Origin: Streptomyces viridochromogenes | GTDB taxonomy: Bacteria > Actinomycetota > Actinomycetes > Streptomycetales > Streptomycetaceae | NCBI RefSeq assembly: GCF_001270495.1 | Contig: NZ_LGUR01000244.1 | Coordinates: forward strand, 1-43,573 | DNA: 43,573 bases | Direction of reading: 5' to 3' | In this document: positions 7,214 through 15,059 of the stretch, in pieces | Layout of the letters: each line of letters opens with the position of its first letter | Position numbering within the stretch: position 1 is the first letter of the stretch | Position numbers and translations under genes: made by a program | The notes under the pieces: generated by a model | What the model saw: only the letters and a program-made list of their open reading frames with translations | Told to the model about the DNA's origin: nothing | Databases searched by the model: none

Positions 7214-8671
7214 ATGACCCAGCAGTCACTGGAGCCGGCGACCACAGCCGAAGACGCGGGAGAAGGCACCCGCGTCCCGGCCGGCAGGTCCTGGCTCGAC
7301 CGGTACTTTCACATAACCAAGAGAGAATCCACGATCGCGCGCGAGGTGCGCGGCGGCGTCACCACCTTCATGGCGATGGCGTACATCCTCCTGCTCAACC
7401 CGCTGATCCTGTCCGGCAAGGACGCGGCGGGGGACACTCTCGCCCAGAAGGCCCTGATCACCGCGACCGCGTTCGCGGCGGCCTTCACCACGCTGCTGAT
7501 GGGCTTCTTCGGCAAGGTGCCACTCGCCCTCGCCGCCGGCCTGTCCGTCTCCGGCGTCCTCGCCTCGCAGGTCGCCCCGCAGATGACCTGGCCGCAGGCC
7601 ATGGGCATGTGCGTGATGTACGGCGTGATCATCATGCTGCTGGTCGTCACCGGCCTGCGCGAGATGATCATGAACGCGATCCCGTTGGCGCTGAAGCACG
7701 CGATCACCATGGGCATCGGCCTGTTCGTGGCGCTGATCGGCTTCGCCAAGGCCGGTTTCGTGCACCAGGGCGAGTCCACCCTGGTCACCCTCGGCCCGGC
7801 CGGTGAACTGGCCGGATGGCCGGTGCTGCTCTTCGCCGTCACCCTGCTCGCGATCTTCATGCTCCAGGCGCGCGGCATCCCCGGCGCGATCCTGATCGGC
7901 ATCGTCGGCGGCACCATCCTCGCCGTCGTCCTCAACGCCTTCGGCGCCATCGACCCCAAGCAGTGGGCGGGCGGCGCTCCCGAACTGCACGGCAGCGCCG
8001 TCTCCATGCCGGACTTCTCGATCTTCGGCAACGTCGAGTTCGGCGGCTGGGGCGAGGTCGGCGCGATGACCGTCGGCATGATCGTGTTCACACTCGTGCT
8101 CGCCGGGTTCTTCGACGCGATGGCGACGATCATCGGCGTCGGCACCGAGGCCAAGCTCGCCGACGACAAGGGCCGGATGCCGGGCCTGTCCAAGGCGCTG
8201 TTCATCGACGGTGCGGGCGGTGCGATCGGCGGTGTGTCCGGCGCCTCCGGCCAGACGGTGTTCGTCGAGTCGGCGACCGGTGTGGGCGAGGGTGCCCGCA
8301 CGGGTCTCTCCTCGGTCGTCACCGGCCTGTTCTTCGCGGCCTGTCTGTTCTTCACCCCGCTGACGGCGATCGTGCCGGGCGAGGTGGCGGCAGCGGCCCT
8401 GGTGGTGATCGGCGCCATGATGATGATGAACGCGCGGCACGTGGACTGGGCCGACCGGGCCACCGCGATCCCGGTGTTCCTCACCGTCGTGCTCATGCCG
8501 TTCACGTACTCGATCACGGCCGGTGTCGCGGCAGGTGTCATCTCGTACGTCGCCATCAAGATCGCTCAGGGCAAGGCGCGGGAGATCGGGGCGTTCATGT
8601 GGGCCCTGACGGGCATCTTCATCGTCTATTTCGCCCTCAATCCCATTGAGAGCTGGATGGGCGTGCACTAG
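7214..8671 (+). CDS. NCS2-family purine permease (AzgA/PbuG type)
   Basis: 485 residues with 12-14 hydrophobic segments. The diagnostic N-terminal stretch VRGGVTTFMAMAYILLLNP places it in the AzgA/PbuG branch of nucleobase-cation symporters (adenine, guanine, hypoxanthine). GKVPLALAAGLSVSG, ALKHAITMGIGLFVALIG and, near the middle, FFDAMATIIGVGTEA with GASGQTVFVESATGVGEG are typical of the branch. It is expected to import purine bases at the cytoplasmic membrane, feeding the xanthine dehydrogenase encoded upstream. The ATG at 7214 was chosen because the earlier ATG (7130) would add a non-family, hydrophilic 28-residue leader. It is separated from the xdh genes by a 242-base gap with two hairpins, so it may have its own promoter. 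Confidence 0.9.
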   Translation: MTQQSLEPATTAEDAGEGTRVPAGRSWLDRYFHITKRESTIAREVRGGVTTFMAMAYILLLNPLILSGKDAAGDTLAQKALITATAFAAAFTTLLMGFFGKVPLALAAGLSVSGVLASQVAPQMTWPQAMGMCVMYGVIIMLLVVTGLREMIMNAIPLALKHAITMGIGLFVALIGFAKAGFVHQGESTLVTLGPAGELAGWPVLLFAVTLLAIFMLQARGIPGAILIGIVGGTILAVVLNAFGAIDPKQWAGGAPELHGSAVSMPDFSIFGNVEFGGWGEVGAMTVGMIVFTLVLAGFFDAMATIIGVGTEAKLADDKGRMPGLSKALFIDGAGGAIGGVSGASGQTVFVESATGVGEGARTGLSSVVTGLFFAACLFFTPLTAIVPGEVAAAALVVIGAMMMMNARHVDWADRATAIPVFLTVVLMPFTYSITAGVAAGVISYVAIKIAQGKAREIGAFMWALTGIFIVYFALNPIESWMGVH

Positions 8672-8682
8672 GGCGTGTTGCG

Positions 8683-8706
8683 CCCTGGCCGGTGCGCCGG
8701 TCAGGG
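8683..8706 (+). terminator. Hairpin after the permease
   Basis: CCCTGGCCGG and CCGGTCAGGG pair over ten bases with one G-U wobble around a TGCG loop, starting 11 bases after the permease stop. It looks like a transcription terminator. The xdhC start is only 42 bases further, so partial read-through is likely. Confidence 0.6.
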
Positions 8707-8747
8707 TGAACCGCCTTCCCCACAACCGCTGTTAAGGAGACCGAGAG

Positions 8748-9899
8748 ATGCTGGACATCGCCGAAGAGCTGCACCGGTGGGTCGAGCAGGGACGTGACTT
8801 CGCCGTGGCCACCGTGGTGGCGGTCGGCGGCAGCGCTCCCCGGCAACCCGGTGCCGCGCTCGCGGTGGACGCCGACGGCACGGCCATCGGCTCGGTCTCC
8901 GGCGGCTGTGTGGAGGGCGCGGTGTACGAGCTGTGCCAACAGGCGCTGCAGGACGGCGAGACGGTCCTGGAGCGCTTCGGTTACAGCGACGAGGACGCCT
9001 TCGCGGTCGGCCTGACCTGCGGGGGCGTCATCGACATCCTCGTCACTCCGGTACGGGCCGACGACCCGTACCGCCCGGTTCTCGCGGCCGCGCTGCGGGC
9101 GGCCGCGAGCGGGGAGGCGGCGGCGGTCGCACGGATCGTGTCGGGCCCGGACGAGCTGCGGGGCCGCGCGCTTCTCGTCGGCCCCGACGGCTCCTACGAC
9201 GGCGGCTTCGGCGCCCACCCCGAACTGGACCGCACGGTCGTGGCGGAGGCGACGGCGTTCCTGGACGCGGGCCGTACCGGCACCCTGGAGATCGGCGAAC
9301 AGGGCTCGCGCTGCGGTGCCCCGCTCACGGTGCTGGTCGAGTCCTCGGTCCCGGCGCCCCGGATGATCGTCTTCGGTGCCATCGACTTCGCGTCGGCGCT
9401 GGTGCGCATCGGCAAGTTCCTGAACTACCGCGTGACCGTGTGCGACGCCCGCCCGGTCTTCGCGACGAAGGCCCGCTTCCCGGAGGCCGACGAGATCGTC
9501 GTGGAGTGGCCGCACAAGTACCTGGAGCGGACGTCCGTCGACGCCCGGACCGTCCTGTGCGTCCTCACCCACGACGCCAAGTTCGACGTACCCCTGCTCC
9601 AGCTCGCGCTGCGCCTGCCGGTCGCGTACGTCGGCGCGATGGGCTCGCGCCGGACTCACCTGGACCGCAACGAGCGGCTCAGGGAGGTCGGGGTGACCGA
9701 GCTGGAACTGGCGCGGCTCAGGTCCCCCATCGGGCTGGACCTCGGCGCCCGTACGCCGGAGGAGACGGCCCTGTCGATCGCCTCGGAGATCGTCGCCGAC
9801 CGGCGGGGCGGCAGCGGGGTCTCCCTCACCGGCGCGCACACTCCCATCCACCACGACACGACGTCGTCGGCGGTGGGGCGGATCGGGTCGGTGGCGTGA
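8748..9899 (+). CDS. xdhC: XdhC/CoxI-family molybdoenzyme maturation factor
   Basis: 383 residues with the two-part XdhC/CoxI layout. The N-terminal domain contains VAVGGSAPRQPGAALAV, SGGCVEGAVYE and TCGGVIDILV. A C-terminal Rossmann domain (from about residue 200) contains PRMIVFGAIDFASALVRIG and CDARPVFATKARFPEADE. XdhC proteins bind molybdenum cofactor and help insert the sulfurated form into xanthine dehydrogenase. A clear AAGGAG site precedes the ATG. Its place after the xdh operon and permease supports dedicated service to that enzyme. The family is known to vary in sulfuration versus insertion roles, which sequence cannot resolve. Confidence 0.9.
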   Translation: MLDIAEELHRWVEQGRDFAVATVVAVGGSAPRQPGAALAVDADGTAIGSVSGGCVEGAVYELCQQALQDGETVLERFGYSDEDAFAVGLTCGGVIDILVTPVRADDPYRPVLAAALRAAASGEAAAVARIVSGPDELRGRALLVGPDGSYDGGFGAHPELDRTVVAEATAFLDAGRTGTLEIGEQGSRCGAPLTVLVESSVPAPRMIVFGAIDFASALVRIGKFLNYRVTVCDARPVFATKARFPEADEIVVEWPHKYLERTSVDARTVLCVLTHDAKFDVPLLQLALRLPVAYVGAMGSRRTHLDRNERLREVGVTELELARLRSPIGLDLGARTPEETALSIASEIVADRRGGSGVSLTGAHTPIHHDTTSSAVGRIGSVA

Positions 9900-9961
9900 G
9901 CCGTCCCGACCGGCCTGAGCCGGCCTGAGCCGTCGTACGGCGAGGTGATCGCCCTGACGCG

Positions 9962-11242
9962 CTAGCGACGACGACGCACCGCCGGCTGATCGGGCCACGT
10001 GAACGCGTAGTCGGGCTCGCCTCCCCGGACGACCCGTACGAAGCGCAGCAGTTCCCGCACGATGCCCGCGTTGCCCATCGCCCACCCGGTCTCCGGTTCG
10101 AGGTCGCTCGGGTCGGCCCGGTGCTCGACGTTCGACCAGCGGGCGCCGTCGGCGTCGCGGGTTGCGTGGGCGGCGATGTCGGCGACGAGGACCTGGGCGA
10201 ACTCGGGGGAGTCGCCCTGCTCGGCGATGCGGTCGCAGGCCAGCGCCAGGACGCCCGCGGTGCCGCAGCAGCGGCCGTTGTTGTCCCAGAAGCCGGGGTG
10301 CAGCCGGCGCGGCAGTCCGGAGTGCCGGACGGTGTGCCAGCAGCGTTCGGCGAGGGCCGGCCAGGGGGTGGGGTCGCCGAACATGTCCCTCAGCAGCCGG
10401 AAGACCTGGGCATCACCGGTCGGGCCGTGGCACCAGCCGTAGTTGAGGCGTGCGGTCCGCTCGGCGCCGTGGTGCGGGTCGGAGTGCGCAACGAGGAAGC
10501 CCTCCGGCCCGCCCTCGTCACGGGAGACGACGTCGGCGACACCGGCCAGCGCGAGCTCGACCAGGTCCTTGCGGCCGGTCGCGTGGCCGACCGCGGCCAG
10601 TCCGTACGCGATGCCGAGCGTGCCGTGCGACATGTGGTGCATGCTCGGGGCGGCGTCGGCCCGGTGCTGCCACCGGACCCCGGCAGGGGTCTGCTCGGCC
10701 GTGCGGGCGTAGGGCTCCACCGCCTGGACGGCCAGTTCCTCCGCTCCGGCCAGGAGTGCTCCGAGGCCGATGCCCGCGTTGCCGCCCATCAGCTCGACCA
10801 GATAGCCCCAGCGCGTCCCGTCGAAGCGCGACCGGACCAGCTCCAGGGCCCGGTCCGCGGCGTCGCCCGCGGCTGCGTCGCCCAGGTCGTCGTGGACGGC
10901 ACGCAACACCACGGCCATTCCGGTGCGGCCGAAGTAGAGCGAGTCGTCCGCCACGTGCTCGACGGACGCCGCCAGCCCGCGGGCGGCGCGCAGGGCGGCG
11001 TCCGCGTAGGAGTCGTCGCCGAAGTGCCGCCATGCCTCCAGGAGGACCGGGACGATTCCGGCCGTGCCGTGGTAGAGCATGGGTTCGAGCTCGTCGGCGG
11101 AGGGCCTGACGGGCCAGCCGATGCCGCCGTCGTCCCCGGTGTCCCGCGCGCCGGACAGCAGCCACCGCAGTCCGTCCACGGCCAGCGCCTCAACTTCGTC
11201 CGGTGTCAGATGAGTTGCCGCAGTCTGCGTCATACCGTCCAC
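9962..11242 (-). CDS. Stand-alone LanC-like protein with CCG zinc motif
   Basis: 426 residues with seven GxxG-type repeats (YHGTAGI, YFGRTGM, GGNAGIG, SHGTLGI, HGPTGD, CGTAGV, GNAGIV), the signature of the LanC alpha/alpha toroid. His206 in the SHGTLGI motif matches the conserved active-site histidine. Zinc ligands are Cys271 (WCHG) and Cys325-Cys326 (RCCG). In classic LanC such as NisC the third ligand is a histidine (CHG), so this is the three-cysteine type known from some LanM enzymes. LanC enzymes add thiols to dehydro-amino acids. No precursor peptide, dehydratase or transporter is encoded nearby, so a lanthipeptide role is doubtful and a thiol-adding role on another substrate is possible. 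The start is the GTG at 11242 (GGAAGGGG upstream) or the ATG at 11233. Confidence 0.8.
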   Translation of the reverse strand: MDGMTQTAATHLTPDEVEALAVDGLRWLLSGARDTGDDGGIGWPVRPSADELEPMLYHGTAGIVPVLLEAWRHFGDDSYADAALRAARGLAASVEHVADDSLYFGRTGMAVVLRAVHDDLGDAAAGDAADRALELVRSRFDGTRWGYLVELMGGNAGIGLGALLAGAEELAVQAVEPYARTAEQTPAGVRWQHRADAAPSMHHMSHGTLGIAYGLAAVGHATGRKDLVELALAGVADVVSRDEGGPEGFLVAHSDPHHGAERTARLNYGWCHGPTGDAQVFRLLRDMFGDPTPWPALAERCWHTVRHSGLPRRLHPGFWDNNGRCCGTAGVLALACDRIAEQGDSPEFAQVLVADIAAHATRDADGARWSNVEHRADPSDLEPETGWAMGNAGIVRELLRFVRVVRGGEPDYAFTWPDQPAVRRRR

Positions 11243-11305
11243 TCTGACACGACCCCTTCCGGGACCGCACCGGCGCCGGGCATCGAACCCCTCGTCCGAT
11301 GCCCG

Positions 11306-11746
11306 TCACGCCCCCCGCAGCAGCCGGTTCACAGCCCGCCCGAACACGTACCGACCCACCCGTTCGACAACCCCGTCCAAGCCCCCCGGCACGAACCGCA
11401 CCGCCATCTCCTCCCGCCACACCACCCGCGCACGCCCGCCCGGCCCGGGCCGTACCTCGATCTCGGCCCAGCCCGTGACCACCCGGCCCCGCTTCTCCAG
11501 CCTGCACAGCCCCGGTGAGTCCTCCCCGGGAGGCTGCCACACCGTCACCTCCATCGGGTCGGCGAAGGAGAGCGGGCCGATTCCGGAGCGGGCGACGACG
11601 AGGGTGCCCTCGTGGGTCGGTTCGGGGGGTGTGACCGTGATGCGGGTCAGGGGGACGGCCCGGGCATGGCGGGGCCACTCCGTCAGGCGGCACCACGCCT
11701 CGTCGAGCGGGAGCGGAACCGTGCGTTCGAGCAGGAAGTTGGCCAC
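11306..11746 (-). CDS. SRPBCC-fold protein (polyketide cyclase/dehydrase-like)
   Basis: 146 residues. The start ANFLLERTVPLPLDEAWCRL is typical of the START/SRPBCC helix-grip fold. Alternating beta strands follow, ending in a long C-terminal helix (about residues 118-143) that would close the ligand pocket. Members bind hydrophobic ligands and have very diverse roles; nothing here points to a particular one. It begins with a GTG and its shine-dalgarno sequence is poor. It lies 63 bases upstream of the LanC-like gene on the same strand, so they may share a transcript. The strong hairpin at 11776-11819 isolates it from the GH43 genes. Confidence 0.7.
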   Translation of the reverse strand: MANFLLERTVPLPLDEAWCRLTEWPRHARAVPLTRITVTPPEPTHEGTLVVARSGIGPLSFADPMEVTVWQPPGEDSPGLCRLEKRGRVVTGWAEIEVRPGPGGRARVVWREEMAVRFVPGGLDGVVERVGRYVFGRAVNRLLRGA

Positions 11747-11775
11747 GCGGCGATCTTAGGGAATCAGGGCTGGTC

Positions 11776-11819
11776 GGCCCCGAGGCGGCCGCCGGGACGA
11801 CGACGGCCGCCTCGGGGCC
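11776..11819 (-). terminator. Very strong terminator of the GH43 pair
   Basis: Perfect 16-base arms (11776-11791 and 11804-11819) enclose a 12-base loop. It lies six bases beyond the stop codon of the GH43-CBM42 gene. It is the longest perfect stem noticed in the window and should stop leftward transcription before the SRPBCC gene. Confidence 0.85.
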
Positions 11820-11825
11820 TGCGGA

Positions 11826-13274
11826 TCACTGGGCGTAGAACGTGGCGTCCGCCCGGTCCGTCGCCGTGCTCAGTGCCTGCACCTGCAACAGGTACTCGTA
11901 GTGCCGGATGTAACGGCCGGCGTAGTTGTACGACTCGTAGGAGACGCCTGCCGAGTCGGCCAGCCCGGCTCGCTTGTAGAAGGTCGCGTCGGACGCGAAC
12001 TGCGTCGTGCCGTCGTTCTTCTCCACCCACACCTCGAAGTTCTTGTGCCGCAGGTAGTAGCCCGGGAAGTTGGCCGACTCCAGCGAGACCGTGCCGCTGC
12101 CGGCCAGGCCGGTGACCACGCGGAACTGCGAGTCCGCGAGCGGGGAGACGTTGGCCTCGATACGGGCGCGGTACTCCCAGTGCCGGATGAAACGGTCCGC
12201 GAAGTTGTACGACGAGAAGCGCTGCGGCGTGGCCCCGTCGGCCACCGGGATGCCGAAGTCGGGGGTGCCGTCGGCCTTCCAGTACACCTTCTGGAAGCGG
12301 GTGCGGCGGTTGGGGTCGTTGAGCGGGTCGCCGCTGATGTCCTTGTAGTCGCGGTCGTGGTAGACGAGGATGTCCGACTTGCCGTCCTCGGACGTGGTGA
12401 AGCTGTTGTGGCCGGGACCGTACTGGCCGGTGGCGGCGTTGCTCTTGAAGACCGGCTGGGGGTTCTTGGTCCAGGACGCCGGGTTCATCAGGTCCGCGGT
12501 GGCGTCGGCGGTCAGCAGGCCGAGGCAGTAGTTGGCGTCGGTGGCGCTGGCGGAGAAGGTCATGAAGACCTTGCTGCCGTGCTGGATGAAGGCGGGGCCC
12601 TCGTTGACGGTCGCGCCCACCTTCTCCCAGGCGTGGGTGGGCCGGGCGATCATCACGGGGCTGCCGGTGATGGTCCAGGGGTTGGACATCCGGGCCAGGT
12701 AGATGTTGGTGCCCGCGCCGACGGCGGGGTCGTTCTGCGCCCAGCTGAGGTAGCGGGTGCCGTTGTGCACGAACGTCGTGGCGTCGAGCGAGAAGGTGTC
12801 CAGCGGCAGTGAGATGCGGCCCTTCTCGGTCCAGGTGCCGGTGAGCGGGTTGGCGGAGCTGGACTCCAGGACGTACGGCCGGATCCGCCACTTGTCGGTG
12901 GACCAGCCGGCGGTGAAGTAGACGTACCACTTGCCGTCGATGAAGTGGATCTCCGGGGCCCAGATGTGGGCGCCCATCTCACCGCTTGCGTGCTTGGTCC
13001 AGATCGTGGTCTCCGGGGCGGTGGAGAGCCCCTGAAGAGTGGTGGCCCGGCGCATGACGATCTTGTCGTACGCCGGAACGGTCGCCGTGAAGTAGTAGAA
13101 ACCGTCGGTGTGCTTGAAGATGTGTGGATCGGCGCGCTGGAGCGCGATCGGATTGGTGAAGGTCACGGCGGGGGAGGCGGGCACGGCCGCCTCGGCTGCG
13201 GGACCGGGCCCGGCGAGGCAGGCCGCGAGGGCCATCAGGACGGCCGTGAGCAGCCGTAGGGCGTTGCGTCTCAA
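11826..13274 (-). CDS. Secreted GH43 arabinofuranosidase with CBM42 (AbfB) domain
   Basis: 482 residues starting at a TTG (13274) preceded four bases upstream by GGAGAAG. The longer open frame runs antisense-free into the next gene and was rejected. Residues 1-29 form a signal peptide (RR, hydrophobic core, AEA cleavage). The GH43 five-bladed propeller spans about 35-325: ADPHIF with Asp49 as likely base, WAPEIHFIDGKWYVYFTAG, NEGPAFIQ with the acid Glu, and YGPGHNSF. Residues about 340-482 are an AbfB/CBM42 arabinofuranose-binding beta-trefoil with repeats such as YAGRYIRHYEY and FPGYYLRHKNF. This layout matches the characterised exo-1,5-alpha-L-arabinofuranosidase type of Streptomyces. It is 35 bases downstream of the other GH43 gene and ends at a strong terminator. 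Confidence 0.9.
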   Translation of the reverse strand: MRRNALRLLTAVLMALAACLAGPGPAAEAAVPASPAVTFTNPIALQRADPHIFKHTDGFYYFTATVPAYDKIVMRRATTLQGLSTAPETTIWTKHASGEMGAHIWAPEIHFIDGKWYVYFTAGWSTDKWRIRPYVLESSSANPLTGTWTEKGRISLPLDTFSLDATTFVHNGTRYLSWAQNDPAVGAGTNIYLARMSNPWTITGSPVMIARPTHAWEKVGATVNEGPAFIQHGSKVFMTFSASATDANYCLGLLTADATADLMNPASWTKNPQPVFKSNAATGQYGPGHNSFTTSEDGKSDILVYHDRDYKDISGDPLNDPNRRTRFQKVYWKADGTPDFGIPVADGATPQRFSSYNFADRFIRHWEYRARIEANVSPLADSQFRVVTGLAGSGTVSLESANFPGYYLRHKNFEVWVEKNDGTTQFASDATFYKRAGLADSAGVSYESYNYAGRYIRHYEYLLQVQALSTATDRADATFYAQ

Positions 13275-13278
13275 GGTG

Positions 13279-13285
13279 CTTCTCC
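13279..13285 (-). promoter_or_regulatory. Ribosome binding site deciding a TTG start
   Basis: GGAGAAG on the minus strand ends four bases before TTG at 13274. No ATG or GTG is placed correctly before the signal peptide, because the only nearby ATG cuts into its hydrophobic core. This site is therefore what fixes the start of the GH43-CBM42 gene. Confidence 0.65.
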
Positions 13286-13309
13286 AGTGCGGGAAGGGTC
13301 GGGGGAGGA

Positions 13310-14818
13310 TCAGGTCGTGGGTACGAGTCGCCACTGCTGGCAGTTGTTGTTCAGCCACGCCCACTGCCGTACGTCGGCGCCGTTCGCGGTCGAGCAGTCG
13401 GCCACGTCGGCGACCTTGCCGGTGGATTCGTTGACGATCCGGACGTAGTCGCCGCCCGCCGTGAAGACGAGCCGGTAGCGCTGGCACTTGTTGTTCAGCC
13501 AGGACCACTGCCGGATGTCGGCGCCGTCGGTGGCGGAGCACTCCGCGGTGTCCATCACCTTGCCGGTGGCGACGTTGACCAGCCGGTTGGTGTCGTCGCC
13601 GAGGTCCTCGACCTTCCACTTCTGGTTGGCGCCGCCGGTGCAGCTCCACTGGAAGATGTTGGTGCCGTCGGCGGTGTTCCCGCCGTTCACGTCGAGGCAC
13701 TTGCCGCTGTTGCGGTTGACGAGCCTGTACGAGGTCGGCGTCGCGGCCGTCTCGCCGGACGGGCCGGGGAGCGTGGTGCCGAGGGCGACGGGGGTGCCGA
13801 AGTTCGGGGTGCCGTCGGCGTTCCAGGTGAACTTCTGGGCGCGGGTGGTCCGGCCGTTGCCGCAGCCGCCGTTCGACGCGGAGTTGGCGTGGTAGACGAT
13901 CCAGTTCTCGGTGCCGTCGGGCGAGGTGAAGAAGCCGTTGTGGCCGGGGCCGTAGACGCTGTTCGCGTCACTGCGCTGGAAGACGGGGGTCTGCTTCTTC
14001 GTCCAGGACGCCGGGTTCAGCGGGTCGGAGCCGGTCAGCTCCAGCTGGCCGAGCTTGTAGTCGGGGGTCCCGCAGAAGCTCGCGGAGTACGTCAGGAAGG
14101 TGCGGCCGTTGTGGTACAGCGGCTCGGGGCCCTCGTTGACGGGGCTGCCGGAGCGCTCCCAGTCCAGGGTCGGACTGGAGATGATCGTGAAGGTGTTGCT
14201 GGCCAGGGTGTACGGGTTGCTCAACGGCGCGATGACCAGGCTCTGCGTACTGCCGTTGATGAACCCGCTGCCGACCAGGTACAGCTTGTTGTCGGCCTGG
14301 AGCACGCTCGCGTCGATCAGCCAGCCGCCCGGCGTGAGGTTGGACCCGGTGAGCGAGCCCTTGTAGGTGTACGGCCCCATCGGATCCGTGCCGGCGCTCT
14401 CCAGCACATGCGTGCGCTGGGAGTCGCAGCAGGCGACGCCCGCCTGGCCGGCCGAGTAGTACACGTACCAGTGGCCGTTGAACAGGTGCATCTCCGGCGC
14501 CCAGATGTTGGTGTTCCGGGTCGACGTGGTGTCCGAGTACACCTGCACGTTGGGCGCGGTGGCGAGGCCCGCGAGGGTCGGCGACTTACGGATGCCGAGG
14601 ATGCCGGTGAACGTCGTGGTGATCAGGTAGTAGTTGCCGTCGTGGTACTGGAGCCAGGGGTCGGCGCCCTTGAACGACTTCAGCGGGTTCGTGTACGGAC
14701 GGCCGTCCGCAGCGGACGCCGGCTGGGTGGTCGCCACCAGGGCCAGGAGCGCGGTGAGCACACAGAGGATGAGTGATCTGTGCCGTTTCCTGAGGGGCTT
14801 GTGCGACATCCGAGGCAT
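13310..14818 (-). CDS. Secreted GH43 enzyme with ricin-B (CBM13) domain
   Basis: 502 residues from the ATG at 14818 (AGGAAC upstream); a longer frame to 14911 lacks family character. A signal peptide covers about residues 1-36, ending in ASA. The GH43 domain (about 40-350) shows GADPWLQYHDGNYYLI, NIWAPEMHLFNGHWYVYYSAG, NEGPEPLYHNGRTFLTYSAS and YGPGHNGFF, including the three catalytic acidic positions. A C-terminal ricin-type beta-trefoil (about 370-502) has repeated CLDV/QW-type units, ending QKWKV, QRYRL and QQWRL. It probably removes arabinose or xylose residues from plant cell-wall polysaccharide outside the cell. It is the first gene of a two-gene unit with the CBM42 enzyme; a short dyad sits at 14856-14868 in its promoter region. 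Confidence 0.88.
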   Translation of the reverse strand: MPRMSHKPLRKRHRSLILCVLTALLALVATTQPASAADGRPYTNPLKSFKGADPWLQYHDGNYYLITTTFTGILGIRKSPTLAGLATAPNVQVYSDTTSTRNTNIWAPEMHLFNGHWYVYYSAGQAGVACCDSQRTHVLESAGTDPMGPYTYKGSLTGSNLTPGGWLIDASVLQADNKLYLVGSGFINGSTQSLVIAPLSNPYTLASNTFTIISSPTLDWERSGSPVNEGPEPLYHNGRTFLTYSASFCGTPDYKLGQLELTGSDPLNPASWTKKQTPVFQRSDANSVYGPGHNGFFTSPDGTENWIVYHANSASNGGCGNGRTTRAQKFTWNADGTPNFGTPVALGTTLPGPSGETAATPTSYRLVNRNSGKCLDVNGGNTADGTNIFQWSCTGGANQKWKVEDLGDDTNRLVNVATGKVMDTAECSATDGADIRQWSWLNNKCQRYRLVFTAGGDYVRIVNESTGKVADVADCSTANGADVRQWAWLNNNCQQWRLVPTT

Positions 14819-14855
14819 AGGGGACCGTTCCTGTCCGTAAATCTGTCCGAAATAT

Positions 14856-14868
14856 CGAACGGAGTTCG
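14856..14868. promoter_or_regulatory. Inverted repeat CGAAC-N3-GTTCG upstream of GH43
   Basis: CGAACGGAGTTCG is a perfect five-base dyad, 38 bases upstream of the first GH43 ATG and within an unusually AT-rich patch. It is a candidate repressor site for control by sugar. The spacing of three rules out a standard LexA box, which has four. Confidence 0.4.
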
Positions 14869-15059
14869 TTATTCCGATCGTGATGGGATCAGAAAGATAA
14901 AAGTGGCCCATGTTCCCGTCAACGGTTTCGTCATACGTGATTCACAAACCCGCGTGCGGACGCACATCCGGCGTGGGTGCGCGATCATGCGCTTGCCCGT
15001 TCAGGTGATGAACGCAGGGATGGCCCACCGGCCCTTCGCCCACCCCGTATCCAGGGCAC

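Noticed and set aside
9962..11746. Lanthipeptide biosynthetic cluster
   Set aside because: Only the LanC-like gene is present; no dehydratase, short Ser/Thr/Cys-rich precursor, protease or ABC exporter is adjacent.
14856..14868. LexA (SOS) box upstream of the GH43 gene
   Set aside because: The arms CGAAC and GTTCG match, but the spacer is three bases and not the four of actinobacterial LexA sites, and the target is a sugar hydrolase.
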